From positions 496,001-560,000 of the forward strand of contig NZ_JACIDW010000001.1 in NCBI RefSeq assembly GCF_014196505.1: a stretch of DNA of 64,000 nt, read 5' to 3'. This DNA comes from Rhizobium metallidurans. GTDB taxonomy: Bacteria; Pseudomonadota; Alphaproteobacteria; Rhizobiales; Rhizobiaceae. Within the stretch, counting starts at the first letter, position 1. Every line of letters begins with the position of its first letter. The position numbers were made by a program, and so were the translations under genes. Below the pieces are notes generated by a model. The model saw only the letters and a program-made list of their open reading frames with translations, had not been told where the DNA came from and searched no databases. Below are positions 24,572 through 32,493 of this stretch, piece by piece.

Positions 24572-25333
24572 ATGAAGCACCTAGCGGCATCCGTTCTGAT
24601 CATACAGCTTCTGGCGGGTGGCGTTACCCACGCCGCCGACAGTGACGTCGCGGGCGCCGCCGCATCGCTCGAAGGGCTGCGCGGCATCGTTCGCGCCGCC
24701 GACGAAGCCTCGATATCGAGCGATCTCGGCTTCGCCATCGCCACCCTGCCCTTCAAGGAAGGAGAGAGCTTCAGGAAAGGCGATATCCTCGCCACCTTCG
24801 AATGCGGGGATATCCAGGCTCAGCTCAAATCGGCGGAGGCGGCGATGGCGGCGGCGAAGATCGCCCTTGCCAACGACGAACGGCTGGCGCGCTCGAACGC
24901 GGCGGGAAAATTCGAAGTCGAGATATCGCGCGCCAAGGCCGACCAGGCCGCGGGCGAGGCCGATGCCTATCGCAGCAAGCTCGGCCGCTGCACGATAAAG
25001 GCGCCCTTCGATGGCCGGATCGGGGCGATGCCGTCACGCGCGCATGAGACCCCGGAACCGAGCCGGCCAATCATGCATATCGTCGCCAGCAACGACCTCC
25101 TGGTCGATGTGCTGGTGCCGTCCGTCTGGCTGCGCTGGCTGCGCGAAGGCCAGCAGTTTTCGCTCAGCGTCGACGAGACGGCCAAGACCCTGCCGATCGA
25201 CATTGTCCGCATCGGCGCGACCGTCGATCCGGTCAGCCAGACCGTGAAGGTGACCGGGCGTTTCTCCGGCGATGCCGCCGGCATCCTGCCAGGCATGAGC
25301 GGTCCCACCCAGTTCAGAATTCCGAGTGAGTAG
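24572..25333 (+). CDS. Small periplasmic HlyD/RND-type adaptor subunit
   Basis: A 253-residue membrane-fusion-type adaptor. Residues 1-22 form a cleavable signal peptide ending THA|AD. A short lipoyl-like half (GIVRAADEASISSDL, then GESFRKGDILATFECG) leads into a brief helical hairpin (AALKSAEAAMAAAKIALA-like) and the second lipoyl half (CTIKAPFDGRIG), followed by a beta barrel ending with GILPGMSGPTQFRIP. It is shorter than most adaptors (about 350-450). ATG 24572 is chosen over the upstream in-frame ATG 24560 because GGAG lies 6 bases before it. It sits between the TolC gene and the GAF-HlyD gene and probably helps dock the inner-membrane components to TolC. Confidence 0.85.
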   Translation: MKHLAASVLIIQLLAGGVTHAADSDVAGAAASLEGLRGIVRAADEASISSDLGFAIATLPFKEGESFRKGDILATFECGDIQAQLKSAEAAMAAAKIALANDERLARSNAAGKFEVEISRAKADQAAGEADAYRSKLGRCTIKAPFDGRIGAMPSRAHETPEPSRPIMHIVASNDLLVDVLVPSVWLRWLREGQQFSLSVDETAKTLPIDIVRIGATVDPVSQTVKVTGRFSGDAAGILPGMSGPTQFRIPSE

Positions 25334-25342
25334 GCGAGCACG

Positions 25343-26725
25343 ATGCAAGGTGTCGAAAAGCCAGTTGGCGATCCAATCAAGCTTCAGCCACCGGCAGCCG
25401 CCGCCGCCCAGCACGCCTACGAGCTTCTGCTCAGGATCGAAGCCGAGGCGCGGCGCGTCGAAAGCGTGGGCGAACTGCGTTTCCTCATCGCCAACGAGAC
25501 GATGAAGCTCGCCAAGGCGCGGCAGATCTTCGTGCTTTCGGTGCCCAAGGGCGCCTTCAAGGTCGAGACGGTGTCGTCGATCGGCGCGGTTGATCGAAAC
25601 GCACCGCGCATCCGCTTCATCGAGGGCCTCGTCAGGCAGCTTGCCCGCGAGGCCGGGCTGGCGAAGATCAAGGCCTTTACCCTTCCCGCCTATTGCCCGC
25701 CGGGCGAGATCGAACAGGACAGCTACCCGTTCCGATTCATGGCCTGGGTGCCGTTTCGACTGCGCGACGACCATATCTTCGCGGGCATGCTTCTGGCACG
25801 CGAGACGCCATGGCCGGAGGCGGATCTGCTTGTTGCCGAAAGGCTGGCCGAGACCTATTCCCACGCCTGGCGCGCACTGAGCGGACCGAGACGGCTGAAG
25901 CGCAAGCTGCCGATCAAGCCGCTGCTCGGCATCGTCACCTTGCTGGCACTGGCCGCGATGTTCATTCCCGTGCACATGACGGTGCTGGCGCCGAGCGAGG
26001 TCGTTCCCGTCTCTCCGGAGATCGTGGCCGCCCCGCTCGACGGCGCGATCGAGGAAATCCTCGTCAATCCGAACGCGAGCGTGGTGAAGGGACAGCCGCT
26101 CTTCAGGCTCGCCGATACCGCGCTTCGAAACGAGCTGCGGGTTGCCGAACAGGATGTGAAGGTGGCGCAGGCGCGGCTGATGCAGATCAGTCAGCGCGCG
26201 ATTGCCGACCCGGAAGCGCGGCGCGATCTGGCGGTGACCAGGAGCGAACTGAGTGTCGCTTCGGCCAAGCGCGATTACGCCGCCGACATGCTGGCGCGCA
26301 CCGACGTGAAAGCCGAGACGGACGGCGTGGTCATCTTCACCGACAAGCGGGACTGGATCGGCCGGCCGGTATCGATCGGCGAACGGGTGATGGAGGTAGC
26401 CGACCCCAAACGCGTCCAGCTGCGCATCGACGTGCCGGTCGCCGACGCGATCGCGGTCGAGAACGGTGCCGCTGTCAGTGCATTTCTCGATTCCGATCCG
26501 CTGCGTCCGGTTGCGGCGAAGACGCTGTCGTCCTCCTTCGATCCGCAGATGATCGAGGGCAATATTCTCGCCTATCGCATCTATGCCGGGTTTGACGCGG
26601 CGCCGGAGCGCGGGCTGCGTCTCGGCATCCGAGGAACATCGCAGATCTTCGGCGAGAAAGTGCCGCTCGCCTACTATCTGTTCCGCAGGCCGATCGCGGC
26701 CATCAGGCAGCGGCTCGGCCTATGA
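25343..26725 (+). CDS. GAF-like domain fused to a membrane-anchored HlyD adaptor
   Basis: 460 residues. Residues about 20-185 form a predicted cytoplasmic domain with GAF-like features (helix LRFLIANETMKL, strand ARQIFVLSV, later FAGMLLARETPWPEADLLV and a closing helix). A single membrane segment follows at about 193-212 (LLGIVTLLALAAMFIPV). The periplasmic part has the HlyD order: lipoyl half (PLDGAIEEILVNPNASVVKG), coiled coil (LRNELRVAEQDVKVAQARL), second lipoyl half (VKAETDGVVIFTDKRDWIG) and barrel domains. Its stop overlaps the start of the M50 gene by 4 bases (ATGA), so the two are probably translationally coupled and assemble together. A cytoplasmic GAF-type domain on an adaptor is unusual and could sense a ligand or gate export; no ligand can be named. 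Confidence 0.8.
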   Translation: MQGVEKPVGDPIKLQPPAAAAAQHAYELLLRIEAEARRVESVGELRFLIANETMKLAKARQIFVLSVPKGAFKVETVSSIGAVDRNAPRIRFIEGLVRQLAREAGLAKIKAFTLPAYCPPGEIEQDSYPFRFMAWVPFRLRDDHIFAGMLLARETPWPEADLLVAERLAETYSHAWRALSGPRRLKRKLPIKPLLGIVTLLALAAMFIPVHMTVLAPSEVVPVSPEIVAAPLDGAIEEILVNPNASVVKGQPLFRLADTALRNELRVAEQDVKVAQARLMQISQRAIADPEARRDLAVTRSELSVASAKRDYAADMLARTDVKAETDGVVIFTDKRDWIGRPVSIGERVMEVADPKRVQLRIDVPVADAIAVENGAAVSAFLDSDPLRPVAAKTLSSSFDPQMIEGNILAYRIYAGFDAAPERGLRLGIRGTSQIFGEKVPLAYYLFRRPIAAIRQRLGL

Positions 26726-28851
26726 CGGCGCCTCCCTCGCCCGATCTCAGGCTGCCGTCCTTGCGCGAGGATCTGCAGATCGTGCGCGGCGGCACCAGCC
26801 TGTCCGGCGAGCCGGTCTGGATCGTGCTCGACCCGATCCGAAACCGCTTCTTCCGCATCACGTTCGAGATGTTCCAGCTCTTGTCGCTCTGGAACGTCGC
26901 GCGTTCGCTGCGCGGTCTCATTCAGGCGGTGCAGACGAAGTTCGGACGGCTTCCCGAGCAGGAAGAGATTTACGCCGCGATGCGAATGCTGGAAAGGAGC
27001 TTCTTCGTAACGGAGCCTGCATCCGCTACCTGGCGGGCGCTTCATGCCGGCGCGACCCACCGGCACTCGCTCTTCATGCGGCTGATCCACAACTACCTCT
27101 TCTTCCGCATTCCGCTGGTGCGGCCGGACCGTTTCATCCGCAAGACGGCACCTTACGTTTCGGTGTTCTTCAGCCCCGTTTTCCAGGCTTTCACCATCTG
27201 CGCCGCCATGCTTGGGCTCTATCTGGTTTCCCGGCAATGGGATGCCTTCATCGGTACCTTTCCCTACGTATTCACGCTGGAAGGCATCGTGGTCTCCGTT
27301 GTCTCGATCGCGATCATCAAGTCGATGCACGAGCTTGGCCACGCCTATGTCGCGCACCGCCACGGCTGCCGCGTCCCCACCATGGGCATCGCCTTCATGG
27401 TGCTGGTTCCGCTGCTCTACACGGATGTCAGCGATGCATGGCGGCTGAAATCGCGCTTCGACCGGTTGAAGATCGACATGGCCGGCGTGCTGACCGAGAT
27501 GCATATCGCCGTGTTCGCGCTGCTTCTCTGGGTCTTCCTCCCCGACGGACCGTTTCGATCGGCGGCCTTCGTTCTCGCGGCCACCGGCTGGGTGCTCAGC
27601 CTGATTGTCAACATCAATCCGTTCATGCGCTTCGACGGCTATTACATCTTCGCCGATCTCCTGGGCGTCGAGAACCTGCAGCCGCGCGCATTCCGGCATC
27701 TGCGCTGGCGGCTTCGCCATCTGCTGTTCGACACCGACGAAGAGAGGCCGGATCGCTTCGGCCCGAAACTCGACGCGACCGTGACGCTCTATGCGATCGC
27801 CACGACGATCTACCGGCTGTTTCTCTATTTCGGCATTGCGCTCCTCGTCTATCACTTCACCATCAAGATCGTGGGCGTGATGCTATTCGCCGTCGAGATC
27901 GGCTTCTTCATCCTTCGGCCAATCCTGTCCGAACTTCGGGAGTGGTGGACCATGCGCCATGACATCAAGACGAGCAGACGCAGCTACCTGTCGCTGGCAA
28001 TCCTCCTTGCGATCATCGCATTGATCTCGTTACCCATATTCAAGAACGTCTCCGCCCCGGCAGCGCTTTATCCCAACGAGTTCACGCGACTTTTTCCGAT
28101 GGAGCCCGGAAAGATCGAGGCGATCGAGATCAAGCGCGGCGATGTGGTGAAGAAAAACGACGTGCTGTTTTCGATCAGCCGTCCCGAGTTGCAGCAGGAA
28201 CTGCGCACGACCGAGATCGAGGCCGAACTGACGCGCTACCGCCTGGCCCGCGTGCTCGCCGATCCGCAAAACCTCGTCGACCGCGGCATCCTTCAATCGC
28301 AACTGGCGGCACTCGAAGCCAAACGCGACGGGCTTGCACGCCGCCAGGCATCGCTCATCGTTCGCGCGCCCTTCGACGGCACCGTGATCGACATAGATCC
28401 GCAGGTCCACCTGGGCCGGTGGATCAGCCGCAAGGATCAGCTGGCGACCATCGCCGGTGCGTCCGGCACGGCGGCGCGCGGCTTCGTGTCCGGCGGCGAC
28501 CGCGGTCGCCTCGAAGTCGGCGCGGCGGGACGCTTCATCCCCGACGATATCTCGCAGTCCTCGATGCCCGTGCTGCTCACCTCCATCGCTTCGGCGGGCG
28601 CCTCCGAAATCGATATTCCGCAGCTCACCTCGGAGTATCGCGGCGAAATCGCCGTCCACCCGCAAAACGCCCGTGAGCGACCACGCTTCAGCCCTGTTTC
28701 GGCACAGTATGCGATCACCGCCGCGGTATCCGGCAAGCCTTTGTCGGAGACCGTGAGAGGCGTGGTCGTATTGAACGGCAAGGGCGAAAGTATCGCCGGG
28801 CGGGTTTGGCGCCAGGTTGTAAAAGTTCTGGTCCGCGAAGCGGGTGCCTGA
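26722..28851 (+). CDS. PqqD-like / M50 metallopeptidase / HlyD fusion, inner-membrane export component
   Basis: 709 residues in three parts. Residues about 15-100 resemble a PqqD-like winged helix (WIVLDPIRNRFFRIT, then LLSLWNVARSLRGL). The middle is a polytopic M50 (site-2-protease-like) domain with the zinc motif HELGH at 203-207 and NPFMRFDGYY with Asp 305, so the metal ligands look intact. After a last membrane segment near 425-440 (LAILLAIIALISLPIF) a periplasmic HlyD-type part follows: GKIEAIEIKRGDVVKKNDVLF, a short coiled coil and IVRAPFDGTVIDIDP. Relatives are often named putative peptide zinc metalloproteases. Fused to an adaptor and encoded with TolC, it is the best candidate for the inner-membrane translocation or processing unit; no ABC ATPase is present. 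Proteolytic versus purely structural function is open. Confidence 0.82.
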   Translation: MTAPPSPDLRLPSLREDLQIVRGGTSLSGEPVWIVLDPIRNRFFRITFEMFQLLSLWNVARSLRGLIQAVQTKFGRLPEQEEIYAAMRMLERSFFVTEPASATWRALHAGATHRHSLFMRLIHNYLFFRIPLVRPDRFIRKTAPYVSVFFSPVFQAFTICAAMLGLYLVSRQWDAFIGTFPYVFTLEGIVVSVVSIAIIKSMHELGHAYVAHRHGCRVPTMGIAFMVLVPLLYTDVSDAWRLKSRFDRLKIDMAGVLTEMHIAVFALLLWVFLPDGPFRSAAFVLAATGWVLSLIVNINPFMRFDGYYIFADLLGVENLQPRAFRHLRWRLRHLLFDTDEERPDRFGPKLDATVTLYAIATTIYRLFLYFGIALLVYHFTIKIVGVMLFAVEIGFFILRPILSELREWWTMRHDIKTSRRSYLSLAILLAIIALISLPIFKNVSAPAALYPNEFTRLFPMEPGKIEAIEIKRGDVVKKNDVLFSISRPELQQELRTTEIEAELTRYRLARVLADPQNLVDRGILQSQLAALEAKRDGLARRQASLIVRAPFDGTVIDIDPQVHLGRWISRKDQLATIAGASGTAARGFVSGGDRGRLEVGAAGRFIPDDISQSSMPVLLTSIASAGASEIDIPQLTSEYRGEIAVHPQNARERPRFSPVSAQYAITAAVSGKPLSETVRGVVVLNGKGESIAGRVWRQVVKVLVREAGA

Positions 28852-28949
28852 CATTTTCGTAATAACTATGAAACCATTGCGGGCGTCATCGCTTTATATC
28901 ACATACTGGGGATAGTATTCCGGGTGATCAAAAGCGGAAAGGATGCGCA

Positions 28950-29213
28950 ATGCGCCTATTCAGGTCGAGGACAGGTCACCATCACTCCGTGTGGAAGCGT
29001 GACACAACCGGCCGGGCCTATGCCAGCCATGGCAGGTTCCGGCTGACCATCAACGGCGCCAACGAGCGTTGGTTCTATCGCGTGTCCGACATGAACGGCG
29101 AACTGCCGTCGGTCGACAGCAACCCGTTTCCCACGGAACGCGAAACGATGAAGGCCGTTCAGGCAGAGCTCGATGCCACTGCCGGCGAGTTGCCGCCGCC
29201 ACCTGAATACTGA
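28950..29213 (+). CDS. Small hypothetical protein
   Basis: 87 residues, preceded by AAAGGA about 6 bases from the ATG. It has a His-rich basic N-terminus (SRTGHHHSVWKRD), a central region that looks like a small beta sheet (GRFRLTINGANERWFYRV) and a C-terminal helix (RETMKAVQAELDATAG) ending in prolines. No signal peptide or membrane segment. I do not recognise a family. It lies 98 bases after the export operon and is convergent with the diguanylate cyclase gene, so it is probably a separate unit. Confidence 0.6.
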   Translation: MRLFRSRTGHHHSVWKRDTTGRAYASHGRFRLTINGANERWFYRVSDMNGELPSVDSNPFPTERETMKAVQAELDATAGELPPPPEY

Positions 29214-29238
29214 CCCCAGCGCCGGCAAGGCGACCGGG

Positions 29239-29252
29239 ACGGGTTAACCCGT
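29239..29252. repeat. 14-base perfect palindrome at a convergent gene junction
   Basis: ACGGGTTAACCCGT reads the same on both strands and covers the stop codon of the diguanylate cyclase gene (TAA at 29246-29244 on the minus strand). It could act as a weak bidirectional terminator or be coincidental; no T-tract follows. Confidence 0.35.
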
Positions 29253-30218
29253 AACGCCGGTGACAAGCCTTGCGCTCACTTCAATTCCGCCGGCTTGGCC
29301 GAGCCAGATCATGGCGAGCCGATCACCGGTCTGCTTTGCCAGATACATGTAGTTGTCGGCGCGTTTCACGAACGATGCCGCGTCGTCCTCCGGCTGCAGC
29401 AGGGTGACCCCCATCGCCGCGCCCAATTCGACAACCACGCCTTCGACGGCGATCGGCTTGAAAATGCGATCCACCGCGTCCTTGAGCGTCAGTTCCACGT
29501 CGTTCAGATGCGAGGGATCGACTTCCAGAAGAACGACGAATTCATCGCCGCCGATGCGCGCGATGAAATCATTGGCGCGGAAGCTGTCGCGGAAGCGGCT
29601 TGCGATGATCCTCAGCACCTCATCGCCCGCGCCATGCCCCATCGTGTCGTTGACGGCCTTGAAACCGTTGAAATCGATGAAGGCCAGCGCCAAGAGCTTC
29701 TCGCTGTCGTCGCGCCGCTGCAGGTGTTCGGCGAGAACCTCATCGAAACAGGCGCGATTGGGAAGACCCGACAGCGCGTCGGTGCGCGCGGAAGCCCGGA
29801 GTGCAAGGTCGATCTCGTGCTGGTGGCGAACACGCGCGGACATGTCGAGAATGACTTCAACATCGAACGACACGCCATCGATGACAGTGCGTTGCGCGGA
29901 GATCAGCGTCGGCAGGACCGTACCGTCGGCATGGCGGATATCCACTTCCTCCAGCACGTAGCCACCTTCCTCGGCCAGCATCCGGTGACGCCGGTCACGC
30001 GCCGGGCTGCTGATCGCAGCCCCTTCCGCGATCAGCGTCTTGCCGCTGATATCCTCCCACTTCAGGCCCGTCAGCCTGAGATAGGCGTCGTTTACCTTGA
30101 GATAGCTCGATGTCTCGGTGTCGCTCGTCGAGACGGCCATGGCGATCGGTGCGAACTCGAACATTCGCATCAATATCGAAGTCAGGATCTCTGGTGGCAG
30201 TATCTCTTCGCCGGCCAT
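29244..30218 (-). CDS. PAS-GGDEF diguanylate cyclase
   Basis: 324 residues. It should make cyclic di-GMP from two GTP in the cytoplasm. Residues about 15-135 are a PAS domain (FEFAPIAMAVSTSD, YLKVNDAYLRLTGL, ADGTVLPTLIS). A short helix leads into the GGDEF domain: DALSGLPNRACFDEVL, AFIDFNGFKAVNDTMGHGAGD, then intact GGDEF near 222-226. RAND lies exactly five residues before it and fits the RxxD inhibitory site, so an active, product-inhibited enzyme is expected. No membrane segment is seen. ATG 30218 is taken over an upstream GTG; neither has a clear ribosome site. It lies close to the adhesin/export locus, and c-di-GMP commonly controls large adhesins, but a direct link is only suggested by position. 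Confidence 0.9.
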   Translation of the reverse strand: MAGEEILPPEILTSILMRMFEFAPIAMAVSTSDTETSSYLKVNDAYLRLTGLKWEDISGKTLIAEGAAISSPARDRRHRMLAEEGGYVLEEVDIRHADGTVLPTLISAQRTVIDGVSFDVEVILDMSARVRHQHEIDLALRASARTDALSGLPNRACFDEVLAEHLQRRDDSEKLLALAFIDFNGFKAVNDTMGHGAGDEVLRIIASRFRDSFRANDFIARIGGDEFVVLLEVDPSHLNDVELTLKDAVDRIFKPIAVEGVVVELGAAMGVTLLQPEDDAASFVKRADNYMYLAKQTGDRLAMIWLGQAGGIEVSARLVTGVTG

Positions 30219-30414
30219 ACACGTGATCACAAAAAGTACAGGCGCTCTTCTAACAGACGAAAGTTAAGCTCTTCTGACTCATAATGCTAATTTACCGGAC
30301 AGATGGCTGCGATGCCCTACGCGATTTCGCGCGGGATAAAATCGTGGCCGCCGCTTTGCAACCGATGTGAATGCCCCTATCTTGCGTCATCATCGTCAAC
30401 GAACAAGGGCTCCT

Positions 30415-31716
30415 GTGTTTCTCGAAATTGGAATTGTGGTCTTGCTCACCATTGTGAATGGTGTGCTCGCCATGTCGGAATTGGCGGTCGTGTCCTCCAG
30501 ACCCGCCCGCCTGAAAGTTCTCGCCGATCACGGAAGCAGAGGAGCCGCACAAGCCATAAAGCTTGCCGAAAACCCCGGCAGGTTCCTGTCGACGGTGCAG
30601 ATCGGCATCACCCTGGTCGGCGTGCTCTCCGGTGCCTTTTCAGGCGCCACGCTCGGCAGCCGCCTGACCGGCTGGCTGGAGTTTCATGGCGTCTCGCCGG
30701 CGGTCGCCGACGCGGTGGGCGTGGGTACCGTCGTCATCGCCATCACCTACCTGTCGCTGATCGTCGGCGAGCTCGTGCCGAAGCAGATCGCGCTGCGGGA
30801 GCCGGAAGCCGTCGCCTCTAGGCTCGCGCCGGGCATGACGGTCCTGTCGAGGATGGCGCTGCCCCTCGTCTGGCTGCTGGACGCCTCCGGCAAACTCGTT
30901 CTGAAGCTGCTCGGGCAATCCGGGAAAGCCGGCGACAACGTCTCCGACGAAGAGATCAAGACGGTGCTAGCCGAAGCGCAATCAGCAGGCGTGATCGAAA
31001 GCGAGGAGTCCGCCATGATCTCCGGCGTGATGCGGCTTGCCGACCGCACGGCGCGCGCGCTGATGACACCGCGCCGCGATGTCGAGATCATTGACGTGGA
31101 CGACAGTCTTGACGAAATTCGCGCCCAGCTGCACAGCACGAAGCGATCGCGACTACCGGTGCGAAAAGGCAGTTCCGACGAGGTGCTCGGCGTGCTCGCG
31201 GTCAAGGATTTCTACGACGCGATGTCGGTTCAGGGGACCGCCGACCTGAAGGCGATCACGCAGGACGTACCGATCGTTTCGGACCTTTCCAACGCCATCA
31301 GCGTCATCCAGGCGATCCGGACATCACCGGTGCACATGGTGCTTGTTTTCGACGAGTACGGCCATTTCGAGGGCGTCATCTCTTCCGGCGACATCATGGA
31401 AGCGATCATGGGCGCGCTGCAGGACGGCCCGATCGACGAACAGGCGATCGCGCGCCGCGACGACGGCTCCTATCTCGTCTCCGGCTGGACGCCGATCGAC
31501 GAGTTCGCGGAATTCATGAGCCTGAAGCTGGGCGACGATCTCGAATACCAGACGGTCGCGGGCCTCGTTCTCGAGGAGCTGAAACACCTTCCGGTGCTCG
31601 GCGAAAGCTTCACCAGGGATGGCTGGCGCTTCGAGGTCATCGACCTCGACGGCCGACGGATCGACAAGATACTCGTCAGCTCGCTGGACACGCGCCAGAC
31701 AGCCGACGTCGAATAA
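30415..31716 (+). CDS. CNNM/CorC-type hemolysin-family membrane protein with CBS pair
   Basis: 433 residues. Residues 1-170 form the DUF21 (CNNM) membrane domain with about four hydrophobic segments (IGIVVLLTIVNGVLAMSELA, TVQIGITLVGVLSGAFSG, VGVGTVVIAITYLSLIVGE) and the motif GELVPKQIAL. A CBS pair follows at about 200-330 (RALMTPRRDVEIIDVDD; VHMVLVFDEYGHFEGVIS), then a C-terminal CorC_HlyC domain (DGSYLVSGWTPIDEF; TVAGLVLEELKHLP). Despite the family name, homologues are linked to magnesium/cobalt export and are not toxins. GTG 30415 is chosen because AGGG lies just upstream and the protein then begins at the membrane domain; an in-frame GTG at 30367 would add 16 polar residues. It stands alone on this strand. 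Confidence 0.88.
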   Translation: MFLEIGIVVLLTIVNGVLAMSELAVVSSRPARLKVLADHGSRGAAQAIKLAENPGRFLSTVQIGITLVGVLSGAFSGATLGSRLTGWLEFHGVSPAVADAVGVGTVVIAITYLSLIVGELVPKQIALREPEAVASRLAPGMTVLSRMALPLVWLLDASGKLVLKLLGQSGKAGDNVSDEEIKTVLAEAQSAGVIESEESAMISGVMRLADRTARALMTPRRDVEIIDVDDSLDEIRAQLHSTKRSRLPVRKGSSDEVLGVLAVKDFYDAMSVQGTADLKAITQDVPIVSDLSNAISVIQAIRTSPVHMVLVFDEYGHFEGVISSGDIMEAIMGALQDGPIDEQAIARRDDGSYLVSGWTPIDEFAEFMSLKLGDDLEYQTVAGLVLEELKHLPVLGESFTRDGWRFEVIDLDGRRIDKILVSSLDTRQTADVE

Positions 31717-31790
31717 TCAAGGCAGGACATGCGGCGAGCGGACCGGACACGATACCGGCTCGTCGCATGCTCTTTGGCGCGGTGACTATT

Positions 31791-32189
31791 TCAACGCTTC
31801 ATGTCGGGGCACACATACGGCGTCTTGGCGACGCTGTAACGGTGCTCGACCGTATCCTTTCCGGCCTTTACGCGAAGCGTCAGCTGAGTCGGCGAGACCG
31901 ATTGCACCTTCGCGGTGATTTTCGCGCCGTCTTCGTCCCAGGTAACCGTATCCTGGGAGGCGCGGCTCCATTTGCGAAGCGCGTAGGTTTCCCAGCACGA
32001 ATCCATCAGCAGGCTGCCGTCGGCCATGAACACCATCATCACGCCGGGGAGACCGGATTGCGGCTTGGTCTCGACCCACGCCCGGCCGACGAGCGGATCG
32101 GCGGCCGGTGCTTGTGCCGCCCAGATCGGCTCCGCCATCGTGGCCATTGTTGAAAGCGAAATCGCCAAGGTCTTGTATAAATTATTCAA
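31791..32189 (-). CDS. Small secreted protein of unknown function
   Basis: 132 residues if started at TTG 32189, supported by AGGAG about 7 bases upstream; this gives a good signal peptide (NNLYKTLAISLSTMATMAEP, cleaved near AQA). The mature part is about 105 residues with alternating strands (LVGRAWVETKPQSGLPGVM, MVFMADGSLLMDSC, AKITAKVQSVSPTQLTLRVK) and two Cys that could form a disulfide. This resembles small lipocalin- or META-like periplasmic proteins, but I cannot assign a family. It converges on the CNNM gene. Confidence 0.65.
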   Translation of the reverse strand: MNNLYKTLAISLSTMATMAEPIWAAQAPAADPLVGRAWVETKPQSGLPGVMMVFMADGSLLMDSCWETYALRKWSRASQDTVTWDEDGAKITAKVQSVSPTQLTLRVKAGKDTVEHRYSVAKTPYVCPDMKR

Positions 32190-32493
32190 TTCTCGCTCCT
32201 CTGCTCTGGAACCATGTTCCAAGAGATACCGACCGAAGCGACAGGATTGTGACCGCCCCGCGCTTTTCGGCCGCATTTCCGCTTTAGGGACGCTCGGCGA
32301 ACGGACGGCCCACCATGCATTCTACGCCATCTTGCACGCAGCACCCGTCTCAAAACGTCACGCGGCGAGGCCAAGAAGGTTGCCTGTCTCGAAAATTAGT
32401 CCGTCATAAACCATACGTTAGGGATCTGTTGACCATAATAGCCTGCAAAGCGACTTCGCCGATCACAAGTTCCGGCCGTCGCGCCCTTCAACA
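32190..32493. other. Divergent intergenic region (304 bases)
   Basis: This region separates the small secreted protein from the DUF882 gene. It contains the inverted repeat TGGAAC-cat-GTTCCA at 32208-32221, close to the start of the minus-strand gene, and no open frame with coding character. I see no convincing -35/-10 pair. The repeat could be an operator; its GGAAC arms do not have the downstream spacing needed for an EcfG-type promoter. Confidence 0.4.

Noticed and set aside
23322-24590. A 422-codon minus frame opposite the TolC gene
   Set aside because: Antisense shadow of a gene with strong TolC-type features and a good ribosome site.
26583-27962. A 459-codon plus frame overlapping the M50 gene
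   Set aside because: The overlapping frame with HELGH, NPFMRFDG and HlyD motifs is clearly the real gene; this one has no domain features.
30415-31716. A haemolysin toxin, as the family name implies
   Set aside because: The DUF21-CBS-CorC_HlyC layout is that of metal-transport-linked membrane proteins, not of a secreted toxin.
32208-32240. EcfG-type promoter at the GGAAC repeat
   Set aside because: No TT/GTT element at the required 16-19 base distance on either strand.
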